This document shows, in pieces, positions 8,450 to 17,800 of a stretch of 50,096 nt of DNA. The first letter of the stretch is position 1; every line of letters starts with the position of its first letter. This DNA is from Bacteroidales bacterium KA00344. GTDB lineage: Bacteria; Bacteroidota; Bacteroidia; Bacteroidales; Bacteroidaceae. Below the pieces are notes generated by a model, which did not search any database, was not told the origin of the DNA, and saw nothing but the letters and a program-made list of their open reading frames with translations. The translations under genes were made by a program, and so were the position numbers. The DNA lies in contig KQ959452.1 in assembly GCA_001552765.1 (NCBI GenBank), forward strand, positions 59,776 to 109,871. The letters are read 5' to 3'.

Positions 8450-9925
8450 TCATTTCTCCGGTCTCCAGAGTTTGTTCATGTCTTCGAGCGTTTTACCCTT
8501 AGTTTCGGGCACCATCTTCCACACAAAGATGGCCGCAACGAAACAGATCGTTCCGTAAAGTCCGTAGGTAAACCAGTGACCGAAATGGTCGCCCTCTTGC
8601 AGGTGCAGGTTAAACATCGGCACAAACGAGGAACTGACAATCCAGTTGAATATCCATTGGAACGCCACGGCAATGGCCACTGCCTTGCCGCGAATGGTGT
8701 TGGGGAATATCTCCGCGATGAGCACCCAGCAGATGGGGCCCCACGAGAACATGAAGCTGGCCGAATAGACCATGATCGACAACATGGTGACCATGCTCAT
8801 GGCTTCGTTGCCAAAGGTGAGGGCCACTCCCAGCGCACCGATACCCATACCGATGGAGCCACAGATGAGCAGGGGTTTGCGACCGAGTTTCTCCACAGTG
8901 AACACAGCCACCAGCGTGAACGAGATGTTGACGATGCCCATGATGACGGTCTGCACCATCGGGTTGGCCATGCCCATGTCTTGGAAGATGCGCGGTGCAT
9001 AGTAGAGCACGGCATTGATGCCCACTGCCTGCTGGAACACGCTCAGCATGATACCCACAAAGATGCACACCCAGCCGTAGGCCAACAGACGTTCGGTCTT
9101 CTCGGTGAGCGTGTTCTTGATGTCGCTTACAATCTCGTCGGCTTTCACGCTGCCGTTGATGCGTGCGAGGATGCTGCGGGCACGCTCGGTGCGTCCGGTC
9201 ATGACGAGATAGCGCGGTGTTTCGGGTACAAAACAGATGAGAATGGTAAACAGTCCGGCGGGCACGGCTTCACTGCCAAACATATAGCGCCAACCGGTGG
9301 CGATGGTCCATGTGGCGGCTTCGGGGTTGAGAATTTGATTTACGCCATTGACCAATTCGATGACGGGATTGACGTTGTCGCCTAAGATCATGAAATTGAC
9401 AAAGTAGACCACCAGCTGGCCGAAGATAATGGCAAACTGGTTGAAGCTCACCAGCATTCCCCGTATTCCGCTCGGAGCCACCTCGCCAATATACATGGGA
9501 CAGATGGCCGAAGCCAGTCCTACGCCCACGCCACCGATGATGCGGTAGATGTTGAAGGCCACAAGCAGCTCCATCGAAGGTTGTCCGTGTTCGAAAAACA
9601 GAAATTCGGGGTCCATGCTTCCCAGAGCAGAGATGAAAAACAGAATGCCTGCAAACATGAGGCTCTGTTTCCGACCCCATCTGGAGGCCAACAGGCCGGA
9701 GAGGGCCGATCCGATGATACAGCCGATGAGCGCGCTGGCACAGGTAATGCCGTGCATGCCGTTGGTGTAGTTGAAATCGTCGGCTCCCATGAAGAAGGCC
9801 TGCAAGCCTTTTTCTGCGCCGGAAATGACGGCGGTGTCGTAACCGAAAAGTAAACCGCCGAGCACTGCCACCATCACAATGGAGGCAAGATAGGCTTTAC
9901 TGCCTTTGTCGTTTGTTGTATTCAT
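8450..9925 (-). CDS. xylE: D-xylose:H+ symporter, MFS sugar porter
   Basis: This is a 12-span inner-membrane sugar:proton symporter of 491 residues, closely similar along its length to E. coli XylE. Near the N-terminus it shows GGLLFGYDTAVISG, then RWGRKQ after the second helix, PETPRYL before the central loop and PETKGKTLE after helix 12. These are the standard sugar-porter signatures. Residues that contact xylose in XylE are recognisable in FNQFAIIFGQ, FQQAVGIN and SWGPICW. It is transcribed away from xylB across a 777-base gap, with a promoter core at 10039-10046. Together with xylulokinase, xylose isomerase and a GH43 enzyme it makes a complete xylose uptake and entry route. Xylose as substrate is a well-supported inference. 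Confidence 0.92.
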   Translation of the reverse strand: MNTTNDKGSKAYLASIVMVAVLGGLLFGYDTAVISGAEKGLQAFFMGADDFNYTNGMHGITCASALIGCIIGSALSGLLASRWGRKQSLMFAGILFFISALGSMDPEFLFFEHGQPSMELLVAFNIYRIIGGVGVGLASAICPMYIGEVAPSGIRGMLVSFNQFAIIFGQLVVYFVNFMILGDNVNPVIELVNGVNQILNPEAATWTIATGWRYMFGSEAVPAGLFTILICFVPETPRYLVMTGRTERARSILARINGSVKADEIVSDIKNTLTEKTERLLAYGWVCIFVGIMLSVFQQAVGINAVLYYAPRIFQDMGMANPMVQTVIMGIVNISFTLVAVFTVEKLGRKPLLICGSIGMGIGALGVALTFGNEAMSMVTMLSIMVYSASFMFSWGPICWVLIAEIFPNTIRGKAVAIAVAFQWIFNWIVSSSFVPMFNLHLQEGDHFGHWFTYGLYGTICFVAAIFVWKMVPETKGKTLEDMNKLWRPEK

Positions 9926-9997
9926 TATTGATAAGTTAGGTTTTTACGAGTTTTAGTAGCCGGCGAAATGATTGTTCATTTGCTTTCAATAGGCAAA

Positions 9998-10013
9998 GGG
10001 TGTCGATACACCC
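9998..10013. promoter_or_regulatory. Short inverted repeat in the xylE leader
   Basis: GGGTGT and ACACCC flank a four-base spacer. The site lies between the putative xylE promoter core and the start codon, so it could be an operator or a small leader hairpin. No regulator is encoded nearby. Confidence 0.3.
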
Positions 10014-10038
10014 TCATTAGTTTATAACGAAGGCACTT

Positions 10039-10046
10039 CAAAATTA
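10039..10046 (-). promoter_or_regulatory. Putative xylE promoter (-7 box TAATTTTG)
   Basis: The minus strand reads TAATTTTG, an exact TAnnTTTG match about 113 bases upstream of the xylE ATG. This predicts a leader of roughly 105 bases that contains the inverted repeat at 9998-10013. Confidence 0.45.
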
Positions 10047-10170
10047 GTATTTAGGGGCATGGGTTTTTTATAAAAATGGCAGAAGGCAGCTAAGTTTTGC
10101 ACTCAGCGAGGAGGACATGACTGTTTTTCGTGGCATTTTATGTAGCCAATTTTCTTGACAAAAGCCTCAA

Positions 10171-10472
10171 AATGCTTCGCGTATTTGAAAATAAATGTCC
10201 CTTCGTCGGAAATTCGCTCAAATTTCGGGATTTTGTAGTTGGTTGATAATCTGGAGTTTAGGGTTCTGGGTGTTACTGACCACTATTTTTCCCCTCGCGA
10301 TTGCATATCAAACGGCTGTGCGAGAAGGGCTCAACCACAAGGCGGATGAGGCTTAGTCGCGATGCCGTTAAGGCCTAACCATGCTGTGAGAAGAACTCAA
10401 TCGCAGCAGCCTTGCATTTTTTTGGAACACACGGCTCGGTTTTGACGACAAAACATAGTTATTTTTGCGCTG
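10171..10472 (+). repeat. Dispersed intergenic element, copy B
   Basis: This copy begins with AATGCTTCGCGTATTTG, continues through GTAGTTGGTTGATAATC and a tandem core, and ends with AACATAGTTATTTTTGCGCT. The core units start near 10325, 10349 and 10370, each 21-24 bases, of the type AAGGCYTAAYCGC followed by a dyad partner. It occupies much of the gap between the divergent xylE and xylB. The remainder of that gap holds the xylE leader (9926-10046), the C-free tract (10480-10616) and the xylB promoter core. Confidence 0.7.
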
Positions 10473-10479
10473 GAAGACC

Positions 10480-10616
10480 GAAAAATAATTGAGGAAAAAA
10501 GGTAAAAATAAGTGAAGAAAGAGGAATGGAGAGTGGAGAATGAAGGGTGAAGAATGGAGAATGGAAAAAGATGAGGGAATAATTGGGGTGAGTAAAATTT
10601 TATGGAATTTTATGGG
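10480..10616 (+). other. Cytosine-free, purine-rich tract upstream of xylB
   Basis: There is no C on the plus strand for 137 consecutive bases. The middle is nearly all A and G with isolated T's, and GAATGGAGA is repeated at 10524-10532 and 10552-10560. The tract ends about 30 bases before the xylB promoter core, directly after repeat copy B. It is not coding. Confidence 0.8.
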
Positions 10617-10647
10617 CTTCTAAGCTGCGGTTTTGGTAAGTTTTGAT

Positions 10648-10655
10648 TATCTTTG
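10648..10655 (+). promoter_or_regulatory. Putative xylB promoter (-7 box TATCTTTG)
   Basis: TATCTTTG is an exact match to TAnnTTTG, 48 bases before the xylB ATG. It probably drives xylB and xylA. Confidence 0.6.
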
Positions 10656-10702
10656 CGATGAAATCGATCTTAACCCTGAATGACATCTATTAAAACAGAA
10701 AT

Positions 10703-12202
10703 ATGGAAAAACAATATCTATTGGGGTTTGATGTAGGCTCCAGCAGCGTCAAAGCCTCTTTCGTCGATGTTGAGACCGGCGCCATAGCCGCCACTGCCTT
10801 TTTCCCCGGACACGAAGCTCCCATCAAGGCTGTCAGGGCCGGGTGGGCCGAGCAAGACCCGCAAATGTGGTGGGATAATGCCAAATTGGCTTTGCAGAAG
10901 ATTATGGCCGACACGGGAGCGACAGGCCATGACGTCAAGGCCATTGGCATCTCTTATCAGATGCATGGGCTGGTGTGTGTCGACAAGGACGGGAACGCCC
11001 TTCGCGATGCCATCATCTGGTGCGACTCGCGCGCTGTGCCCTATGGTGAACGCGCCTTCAACGAGCTTGGCCCCGACTTCTGTCTGCGCCATCTGCTCAA
11101 CTCGCCGGGCAACTTCACGGCGGCAAAACTGGCGTGGGTGAAGGAGAATGAACCTCAAATCTACGAACGAATCCACAAGATTATGCTGCCCGGCGACTAT
11201 CTCGCCATGCGGCTCACGGGTGAGATGAATACCACTATCAGCGGACTGAGCGAGGGCATCTTCTGGGATTTCGAGAAGCAGCAGCCGGCCGATTTCCTGT
11301 TAGACTATTATGGTTTCTCCGGAGATTTGCTGGCCGATGTGGTGCCTACGTTTGCCGTGCAGGGCAGGGTCAGCAAGGCGGTGGCTGCCGAACTTGGTCT
11401 CGCGCCGGGCATTCCCGTTTCCTATCGCGCCGGAGACCAACCGAACAATGCGTTGAGCCTCAATGTGTTCAATCCGGGAGAGATTGCGTCTACATCGGGC
11501 ACGTCGGGCGTGGTCTATGGGGTGTTGGGCGAGGTGAACTATGATCAAAAGAGCCGTGTCAATACCTTTGCCCACGTTAATTATACGCAGGAGCTAACTC
11601 GGCTCGGTGTGCTGCTGTGTATCAATGGCAGCGGCATCCTGAATGCGTGGGTACGCCGCAATGTTGCGCCGCAAGGCATGAGTTATGACGAGATGAACGA
11701 CCTGTGCGCCACTGTTCCCGTCGGCAGTGAGGGACTCACCGTGATTCCCTTTGGCAACGGAGTTGAGCGCGTCATGGAAAACCGGGAGTTGGGCTGTTCC
11801 GTCCACGGGCTTGATTTCAATCAGCACACCCGTGCTCATCTCATGCGCGCCGCTCAGGAGGGTATTGTGTTCTCGTTCTGCTACGGCATGGAAATCATGG
11901 AGCAGATAGGCATGGATATTCGTAGGATTCATGCCGGCAGGGCCAATATGTTCCTCAGCGAGACGTTCCGAGACACGTTGGCAACAACCAGCGGAGCGGC
12001 CATCGAACTCTACGAAACCGATGGATCGGTGGGAGCCGCCAAGGGAGCAGGTATGGGCTGCGGAATATACCGCAACCAAGAGGAAGCCTTTGCCACACTC
12101 AAGGAACTGGCAATCATCGAGCCGGACGTGAAGAAGACGGCCGATTGTAAGGCGGCCTACGAGCGTTGGAAGGCCGTTTTAGCGGGCGAAACGCGGAGAT
12201 AG
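10703..12202 (+). CDS. xylB: Xylulokinase
   Basis: The enzyme phosphorylates D-xylulose to xylulose 5-phosphate with ATP, in the cytoplasm. The 499-residue protein is a full-length FGGY-family kinase. The N-terminal ATPase motif is LLGFDVGSSSVKASFVD. IGISYQMHGLVCVD and IIWCDSRA match the xylulokinase substrate pocket. The C-terminal domain has TTSGAAIELYETDGSVGAAKGAG, close to the FGGY signature, in which glycine and alanine residues bind ATP. It precedes xylA by 100 bases on the same strand, and the two enzymes run in sequence, isomerase then kinase. The product enters the pentose phosphate pathway, where the Rpe encoded at 29287-29955 acts. Other FGGY sugars are possible, but the neighbours make xylulose by far the best call. 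Confidence 0.94.
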   Translation: MEKQYLLGFDVGSSSVKASFVDVETGAIAATAFFPGHEAPIKAVRAGWAEQDPQMWWDNAKLALQKIMADTGATGHDVKAIGISYQMHGLVCVDKDGNALRDAIIWCDSRAVPYGERAFNELGPDFCLRHLLNSPGNFTAAKLAWVKENEPQIYERIHKIMLPGDYLAMRLTGEMNTTISGLSEGIFWDFEKQQPADFLLDYYGFSGDLLADVVPTFAVQGRVSKAVAAELGLAPGIPVSYRAGDQPNNALSLNVFNPGEIASTSGTSGVVYGVLGEVNYDQKSRVNTFAHVNYTQELTRLGVLLCINGSGILNAWVRRNVAPQGMSYDEMNDLCATVPVGSEGLTVIPFGNGVERVMENRELGCSVHGLDFNQHTRAHLMRAAQEGIVFSFCYGMEIMEQIGMDIRRIHAGRANMFLSETFRDTLATTSGAAIELYETDGSVGAAKGAGMGCGIYRNQEEAFATLKELAIIEPDVKKTADCKAAYERWKAVLAGETRR

Positions 12203-12302
12203 CGGGTGGACGTTTCGGGTGTCGGCCGACAGCCGAGACGTGTCTCCGGCAGCATGTAAACAAACGATAATGATCAATCATCAATAACTAAAAACAAAGA
12301 TT

Positions 12303-13622
12303 ATGGCAAAAGAGTATTTCCCCTCAGTGGGTAGGATTCCCTTCGAGGGCGTAGAGAGTAAGAACCCAATGGCTTTTCACTATTATGATCCGGAGCGTGT
12401 TATTAAAGGCAAGAAGATGAAAGACTGGCTCCGGTTTGCCATGGCCTGGTGGCACACACTGGGTGCAGCCAGCGGCGACCAGTTCGGTGGGGGCACCCGC
12501 ACCTACGCGTGGGACGAGTCTGCGGATGTCGTTCAGCGTGCCAAGGATAAGGTTGATGCCGGTTTTGAGATTATGACCAAACTCGGCATAGAGTATTTTT
12601 GCTTCCACGATGTGGACCTCGTAGATCCCGATGACGACATCGACAGATACGAAGCCAACCTTGCAGCCGTTACCGATTATCTGAAAGAGAAGATGGCTGC
12701 CGACCCCACGAAGAAGCTGCTTTGGGGCACAGCCAACGTGTTCAGCCACAAGCGCTACATGAACGGCGCGGCCACGAATCCGAACTTCGACGTTGTTGCG
12801 CGTGCTGCTGTGCAGATAAAGAACGCCATTGATGCCACCATCAAGCTTGGCGGAGAGAACTATGTGTTCTGGGGCGGACGCGAAGGCTATATGTCTCTGC
12901 TCAACACCCAGATGCAGAGAGAGAAAAATCATTTGGCCAATATGCTTGCCGCTGCCCGCGATTATGCTCGTGGCAAGGGATTCAAGGGCACGTTCCTCAT
13001 AGAGCCGAAGCCTATGGAGCCTACCAAACACCAGTATGACGTGGATACCGAAACGGTGATAGGTTTCCTCCGCGCGCACGGGCTGGACAAGGATTTCAAG
13101 GTGAATATAGAGGTGAATCACGCCACGTTGGCCGGTCACACCTTTGAGCACGAACTGGCAGTTGCCGTGGATAACGGTATGCTCGGCTCCATCGACGCCA
13201 ATCGGGGTGATGCGCAGAACGGATGGGATACCGACCAATTCCCCATCGACAACTTCGAGCTGACGCAAGCCATGTTGCAGGTTATTCGCAACGGTGGACT
13301 GGGCACGGGTGGCTCCAACTTCGATGCCAAGCTGCGCCGCAACTCCACCGACCCTGAAGATGTGTTCATTGCCCATATCAGCGGCATGGACGCTATGGCG
13401 CGTGCACTTATCAATGCTGCGGCCATCATGGACGAAAGTCCGCTGCCCGAAATGCTGAAGGAACGCTACGCAAGTTTTGATGACGGCGAGGGCAAGCGGT
13501 TTGAGAATGGCGAAATGAGCCTTGAAGACCTTGTGGCCTACGCTCGCAAGCACGGCGAGCCGAAGCAGATCAGCGGCCGTCAGGAACTGTATGAGACCAT
13601 CGTAGCATTGCATTGCAAATAA
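12303..13622 (+). CDS. xylA: Xylose isomerase
   Basis: The enzyme converts D-xylose to D-xylulose with two divalent metal ions. At 439 residues it is the longer (class II) form typical of Bacteroidetes and many Firmicutes. FCFHDVDL places the catalytic His at 102 and Asp at 105. [13 protein letters not shown] gives metal ligand Glu234 and Lys236. [13 protein letters not shown] and SIDANRGD supply further metal ligands. VFWGGREGY is the tryptophan-containing active-site strand. The start ATG follows an A-rich stretch without a clear Shine-Dalgarno sequence. It lies downstream of xylB and upstream of the secreted GH43 gene, and a pair of direct repeats and a hairpin fill the following 200 bases. 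Confidence 0.97.
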   Translation: MAKEYFPSVGRIPFEGVESKNPMAFHYYDPERVIKGKKMKDWLRFAMAWWHTLGAASGDQFGGGTRTYAWDESADVVQRAKDKVDAGFEIMTKLGIEYFCFHDVDLVDPDDDIDRYEANLAAVTDYLKEKMAADPTKKLLWGTANVFSHKRYMNGAATNPNFDVVARAAVQIKNAIDATIKLGGENYVFWGGREGYMSLLNTQMQREKNHLANMLAAARDYARGKGFKGTFLIEPKPMEPTKHQYDVDTETVIGFLRAHGLDKDFKVNIEVNHATLAGHTFEHELAVAVDNGMLGSIDANRGDAQNGWDTDQFPIDNFELTQAMLQVIRNGGLGTGGSNFDAKLRRNSTDPEDVFIAHISGMDAMARALINAAAIMDESPLPEMLKERYASFDDGEGKRFENGEMSLEDLVAYARKHGEPKQISGRQELYETIVALHCK

Positions 13623-13631
13623 TATTCCGTC

Positions 13632-13700
13632 CTGCTCTTATTGTGAGTGGGGGAATATAGCAATATTATTTTGCTCTGCTCTTATTGTGAGTGGGTGAAT
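13632..13700 (+). repeat. Pair of 25-bp direct repeats between xylA and the GH43 gene
   Basis: The copies 13632-13656 and 13676-13700 are identical except at one position and begin 44 bases apart. Both start with CTGCTCTTATTGTGAGTGGG. They lie just after the xylA stop codon. A role in RNA processing, regulator binding or simple duplication cannot be told apart from sequence alone. Confidence 0.85.
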
Positions 13701-13761
13701 GTGGCAGGCAGACGACCTGCGTTATAGATGGTAAACGCTATACCAAAACAAAACTATTTCG

Positions 13762-13790
13762 GCCTCCCTTTATCTTCCATAAGGGGAGGC
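13762..13790 (+). terminator. Stem-loop between xylA and the GH43 gene
   Basis: The arms 13762-13773 and 13779-13790 form a 12-bp stem with one G-T pair around a five-base loop. The downstream TTTACAATT is only weakly T-rich. It may terminate or partly attenuate the xylBA transcript, or stabilise its end. No promoter core was found between it and the GH43 start. Confidence 0.6.
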
Positions 13791-13824
13791 TTTACAATTA
13801 AATATACGAAACCAAACTAAAACA

Positions 13825-15465
13825 ATGATGCTGAAACAAATCCTCCTGACCTTATTCATGGCGCTGCCCGTCGCGGCATCGGCGCAATATAGGTCGCAAG
13901 TGTGGTGTCCCGACAATGGCGACGGCACTTATACCAATCCCGTTATCAATGCCGACTACAGCGATCCGGATGTCATTGCCGTAGGCGACGACTATTATAT
14001 GACGGCCAGTTCGTTCAACTGTATACCCGGTTTGCCGATTCTCCATTCCCGCGACTTGGTGAATTGGGAAATCATCGGGCACGGCGTGAGGCGATTGGTG
14101 CCCGACAGTTTGTTTTCCGGGAAACCCGCTCACGGCAATGGTGTGTGGGCTCCGTGCATTCGCTACCACGACGGAGAATTTTATATCTACTGGGGAGATC
14201 CCGACAACGGCGTGTTCATGGTGAAGACCAAAGAGCCTGCCGGAACGTGGGAAGACCCGGTGTTGGTGATAGAGGGTAAGGGAATGATAGACACCACGCC
14301 GCTCTGGGACGATGACGGTAGATGTTATCTGGCCAACGGTTGGGCCAACAGTCGCAACCGTTTTGCCTCCGTTATCACCGTCCGCGAACTTAACAAGGAG
14401 GGCACAAAGACCATCGGCGACCCCGTTATTGTGTTCGACGGCAACGGAACGGAGTATCGAACTGCCGAAGGCCCCAAGTTCTATAAGCGTGACGGGTGGT
14501 ACTGGGTCATGTTTCCGGCCGGTGGAGTGGCGACCGGTTTCCAAGTGGCCATGCGGTCGAGAAATCCTTATGGGCCTTATGAATACCAAAAGGTGCTGGC
14601 TCAGGGAACGACGGATATCAACGGACCGCATCAGGGTGCATGGATACACACGTCGGTCGGAGAGGACTGGTTTATGCATTTTCAGGACAAAGGGGCGTAT
14701 GGGCGTGTGGTACACCTGCAGCCGGTGACGTGGAAAGACAACTGGCCCGTGATGGGACGCGTACCCAAGAAGGGTTATTGCGGAGAGCCGTACACCACTT
14801 ATCGTAAACCCAAATCGGCTTCATCGGTCGTGATGAACCCTGTGGAGAGCGACGAGTTCAACGCTCCGATGCTGGGCAAGCAATGGCAGTGGCACGCCAA
14901 TTATGCTCAGGCTTACGGCATGCCAACGTCGCTCGGCTTCTTCCGGCTGTACACATGGAAAAGCAATGAGACCCTGTGGAACACGCCGAATCTGCTCTTG
15001 CAGAAGACGCCAGCGGACAAGTTTACGGCCACTGCAAAGCTCAAGCTCATCGGTAAGGCCGAGAATCAGTTCGGCGGTATTGTGATGATGGGGCTGGACT
15101 ATTCGGCCTTGGTGGTGAAACGTGTCGGCGATCAATTCAAATTGCAACAGATAACCTGCAACAAGGCCGATAAGAAGGGCAGGGAAGAAGTGACCACGCT
15201 TGCCACGCTGAACAAGACCGGGCAGGACGAGAACGACTATCAGTTTGCCATTCACGAGGAGATTTATCTACAAATGAAGGTGGATCATGGGCAGGTGAAC
15301 TTTGCTTACGCCATCGACGGAAAGACGTTCAAGCCTGTGGGAAAGACCTTCACCATGCGCGAAGGCAAATGGATTGGCGCAAAAATCGGACTTGTGGCTC
15401 AGGAGCCGACGGGCACAACCAATCGCGGATGGATTGATGTGGATTGGTTTAGAATAAGCCCATAA
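13825..15465 (+). CDS. Glycoside hydrolase family 43 protein (beta-xylosidase / arabinofuranosidase type)
   Basis: This is a secreted or periplasmic enzyme of 546 residues, predicted to cut xylose or arabinose from xylan-derived chains. Residues 1-21 form a signal peptide (LLTLFMALPVAASAQ). The N-terminal five-bladed propeller has the GH43 residues: Asp47 in ADYSDPDVI as likely base, Asp156 in MIDTTPLWDDDG as pKa modulator and Glu215 in RTAEGPKFY as likely acid. From about residue 345 a second domain (EFNAPMLGKQWQW onward) resembles the concanavalin-like beta-sandwich at the C-terminus of GH43 xylosidases. The gene follows xylBA, so its product would supply xylose to the transporter and isomerase. 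Exact specificity cannot be decided here. Confidence 0.9.
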   Translation: MMLKQILLTLFMALPVAASAQYRSQVWCPDNGDGTYTNPVINADYSDPDVIAVGDDYYMTASSFNCIPGLPILHSRDLVNWEIIGHGVRRLVPDSLFSGKPAHGNGVWAPCIRYHDGEFYIYWGDPDNGVFMVKTKEPAGTWEDPVLVIEGKGMIDTTPLWDDDGRCYLANGWANSRNRFASVITVRELNKEGTKTIGDPVIVFDGNGTEYRTAEGPKFYKRDGWYWVMFPAGGVATGFQVAMRSRNPYGPYEYQKVLAQGTTDINGPHQGAWIHTSVGEDWFMHFQDKGAYGRVVHLQPVTWKDNWPVMGRVPKKGYCGEPYTTYRKPKSASSVVMNPVESDEFNAPMLGKQWQWHANYAQAYGMPTSLGFFRLYTWKSNETLWNTPNLLLQKTPADKFTATAKLKLIGKAENQFGGIVMMGLDYSALVVKRVGDQFKLQQITCNKADKKGREEVTTLATLNKTGQDENDYQFAIHEEIYLQMKVDHGQVNFAYAIDGKTFKPVGKTFTMREGKWIGAKIGLVAQEPTGTTNRGWIDVDWFRISP

Positions 15466-15562
15466 GTTTGGAGCCCGTGCGGAACAATTCTTCAGCGGAA
15501 AGCTGTCGCAGGGATTCCAAGATTTGAAAACGGCGTCTTGACGGACGATAGGTATCATTATG

Positions 15563-15600
15563 ACACAGCCGTGAAAGTGGGTTTACTTTCACGGCTGTGT
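15563..15600. terminator. Stem-loop between convergent GH43 and dcp genes
   Basis: A perfect 16-bp stem (15563-15578 with 15585-15600) encloses a six-base loop. It lies between the stop codons of two convergent genes. Neither flank has a long T run, so termination efficiency is uncertain. Confidence 0.75.
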
Positions 15601-15629
15601 TATGTAAGGCGATATAGCTGCTGTCGTTG

Positions 15630-17765
15630 TTACAGGCCGCGCGCCTTGAGCAGTCCGGATGCGTCGGGCGCTTTGAGCCCGGTGAATGCCGAGAAGCTCT
15701 GCATCAGGTCACGAGTGTTGCCCCGACTGAGTATCATGTCGCGGAAAGCCTGTCCCACTTCGGGTTTCAAGGCTCCCTTTTCAGCAAAACATGCGGCGAT
15801 GTTCACGGCCAGCACCTCAGTCCACAGATAGCTGTAGTAACCGGCTGCGTAGCCACCTCCCCACACGTGGTTGAAATAAGAGGTGGAGTAGCGGGGCGGA
15901 ATCTGACGGTTGAGCAGTCCGATAGCTGACAGGGCTTGGGTCTCAAACGCGTTGGCTTTGTCGGCAGTGGGAATGTCTTTAGACGCCATCACGTGCCAGG
16001 CCATGTCGAGACAGGTGGCGGCCAAGTTCTCGCCGAGTGCATAGGCCGAGTGGAAGTTGATGGAATTGAGCATCTTGTTCTTCAGTTCCTCAGGCATGGG
16101 TTGGCCCGTTTGTGTGTGTTTGGCATAATGGTTGAACACTTCCGGAATGGTGGCGAACGACTCATTGAACTGCGATGGCATCTCCACGAAGTCGCGTGCT
16201 ACGGCTGTGCCGCTCAGCGAGTTGTATTGGCAGTCGGACAATATGCCGTGCAGGGCATGACCGAACTCGTGGAACATGGTTGTCACCTCGTCCCATGTGA
16301 CGAGCGTCGGTTCGCCCTCAGGTGCTTTGGCATAGTTGCATACGTTGTAGATCACGGGCAGTTGATGGCGCTCACGACTCTGCTTGGCAAAACTGCTCAT
16401 CCATGCACCGCCTCGCTTGGTGGGGCGACGGAAGTAGTCGCAATAGAACAGGGCAAGTGGTTTGCCGTTGCCATCGAACACCTCGTAGACCTTCATATCC
16501 TTGTGATAGGTGGGAATGTCGGTGCGCTCCTTGAACGACAGACCGTAGACGCGATGGGCAGCGTAGAACACGCCATTGACAAGCACGCTGTCGATGTTGA
16601 AATAGGGTTTCACGTCGTTATCCGAGAAGTTGAACTGCTCTTTCTTCATTTTGGCCGAATAGTAGAACCTATCGTAGGGCTGAAGCTCAAAATCGTTGCC
16701 CATTGTCTTGCGGGCGCAGGCTTCGATGGCTTGTGTTTCCGCATCGGCCTTTGGCGTATAGTCGGCGATGAGCTGTTTGAGGAAACGGTAAACATTGTCC
16801 GTGTTCTTGGCCATTGTTCGCTCCAGCGAATACGACGCGTAGTTTTTGTAACCCATCAGTTCACCTTTCTCTGCGCGCAGCTTGGCCATCTCCACTACGA
16901 GGGGGAACGTGTTGAATTTGCCGGAGCCGTCAGCTCTGTGGATCGAAGCCTCGTAAACCCTGCGGCGCAAGTCCCGGTTGTCGAGATTGGTGAGTATGGC
17001 TTGCTGCGTGGTGTTCACGATAACGATGCAGTAGGGTGCCTTGCCCCCATGACTTTCAGCATCCTCCTTGCATTGGGCAATGTCCGCATCGCTCAGCCCG
17101 GAGAGTTCTTCCTTGCTGTCCACCCACACCACAGCGTTGTTGGTGGCGTCGGGAAGCATGTTTCCCCACTCCTGCTGAAGGGTAGCGATGCGCTTGTTGA
17201 TTTCCTTCATTCTCGCCTTGTCGTTGGGCGAAAGCAATGCACCGGAACGCACGAAATTCTTGTATAACTCTTCCAGCAGCTTCTTGTCTTCGCCCTGCAG
17301 CGTCTTGTATTCGTTGTCGTAAACATATTTCACGCGTTCAAAGAGCTTGTCATTGAACAATATTTCATTTTCAAGATCGGTGAGCAGTGGTGTGATTTCC
17401 TTTTCTGTTGCAGCGATTTCCTTTGTTTTGTCGGCACTTGTCAGTCCGTAGAAAATGCTTGTCACTTTGTCGAGCAGCACTCCCGAACGTTCATAGGCCA
17501 GTATGGTGTTGGCAAAGGTGGGCTTTTCTGTGTTGTCCACGATGCGCTGTATTTCAGCCCTTTGCTGCCTGATACCCTCTTTGAGAGCAGGCAGATAATG
17601 CTCGTATTTTATCTTACTGAAGTCGGGTGCGCCATAAGGCAGGTTGCTGGTTTGCAACAGTGGATTGGCGGCACTGGTTTGTGCCGACGCGGGGTCGGTG
17701 CTCGAGAGCATCACGGCAGAGGCCAATGTGGCACTCAGGAGTGTTCTTTTGAAATTGTTGTTCAT
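15630..17765 (-). CDS. dcp: M3 family metallopeptidase, peptidyl-dipeptidase Dcp type
   Basis: This is a zinc peptidase of 711 residues that removes dipeptides from the C-termini of short peptides. The N-terminal 28 residues (LLSATLASAVMLSSTDPASAQ) form a signal peptide, so it probably acts in the periplasm. The catalytic motif HEFGHALHG begins at His499, with Glu500 as base. The third zinc ligand is expected about 25 residues later, in the segment ending FVEMPSQFNE. LPYGAPDFSKIKYEHYLPA and the final IPPRYSTSYFNHVWGGGYAAGYYSYLW segment are typical of Dcp rather than oligopeptidase A. The leader contains an unusual triple repeat (17811-17837). The promoter core is at 17955-17962. Confidence 0.93.
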   Translation of the reverse strand: MNNNFKRTLLSATLASAVMLSSTDPASAQTSAANPLLQTSNLPYGAPDFSKIKYEHYLPALKEGIRQQRAEIQRIVDNTEKPTFANTILAYERSGVLLDKVTSIFYGLTSADKTKEIAATEKEITPLLTDLENEILFNDKLFERVKYVYDNEYKTLQGEDKKLLEELYKNFVRSGALLSPNDKARMKEINKRIATLQQEWGNMLPDATNNAVVWVDSKEELSGLSDADIAQCKEDAESHGGKAPYCIVIVNTTQQAILTNLDNRDLRRRVYEASIHRADGSGKFNTFPLVVEMAKLRAEKGELMGYKNYASYSLERTMAKNTDNVYRFLKQLIADYTPKADAETQAIEACARKTMGNDFELQPYDRFYYSAKMKKEQFNFSDNDVKPYFNIDSVLVNGVFYAAHRVYGLSFKERTDIPTYHKDMKVYEVFDGNGKPLALFYCDYFRRPTKRGGAWMSSFAKQSRERHQLPVIYNVCNYAKAPEGEPTLVTWDEVTTMFHEFGHALHGILSDCQYNSLSGTAVARDFVEMPSQFNESFATIPEVFNHYAKHTQTGQPMPEELKNKMLNSINFHSAYALGENLAATCLDMAWHVMASKDIPTADKANAFETQALSAIGLLNRQIPPRYSTSYFNHVWGGGYAAGYYSYLWTEVLAVNIAACFAEKGALKPEVGQAFRDMILSRGNTRDLMQSFSAFTGLKAPDASGLLKARGL

Positions 17766-17800
17766 ATTTTATAGTTGTTGTTGTGATTCTTGAGGGTTTT

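Noticed and set aside
8342..9385. 347-codon open frame opposite xylE
   Set aside because: His/Asp-rich composition is an antisense artefact of a membrane-protein gene.
12324..13613. 429-codon open frame opposite xylA
   Set aside because: Covers almost exactly the xylose isomerase gene on the other strand; no domain and no promoter.
15936..17267. 443-codon open frame opposite dcp
   Set aside because: Antisense frame opened by the codon bias of dcp, which is firmly identified by its zinc motif.
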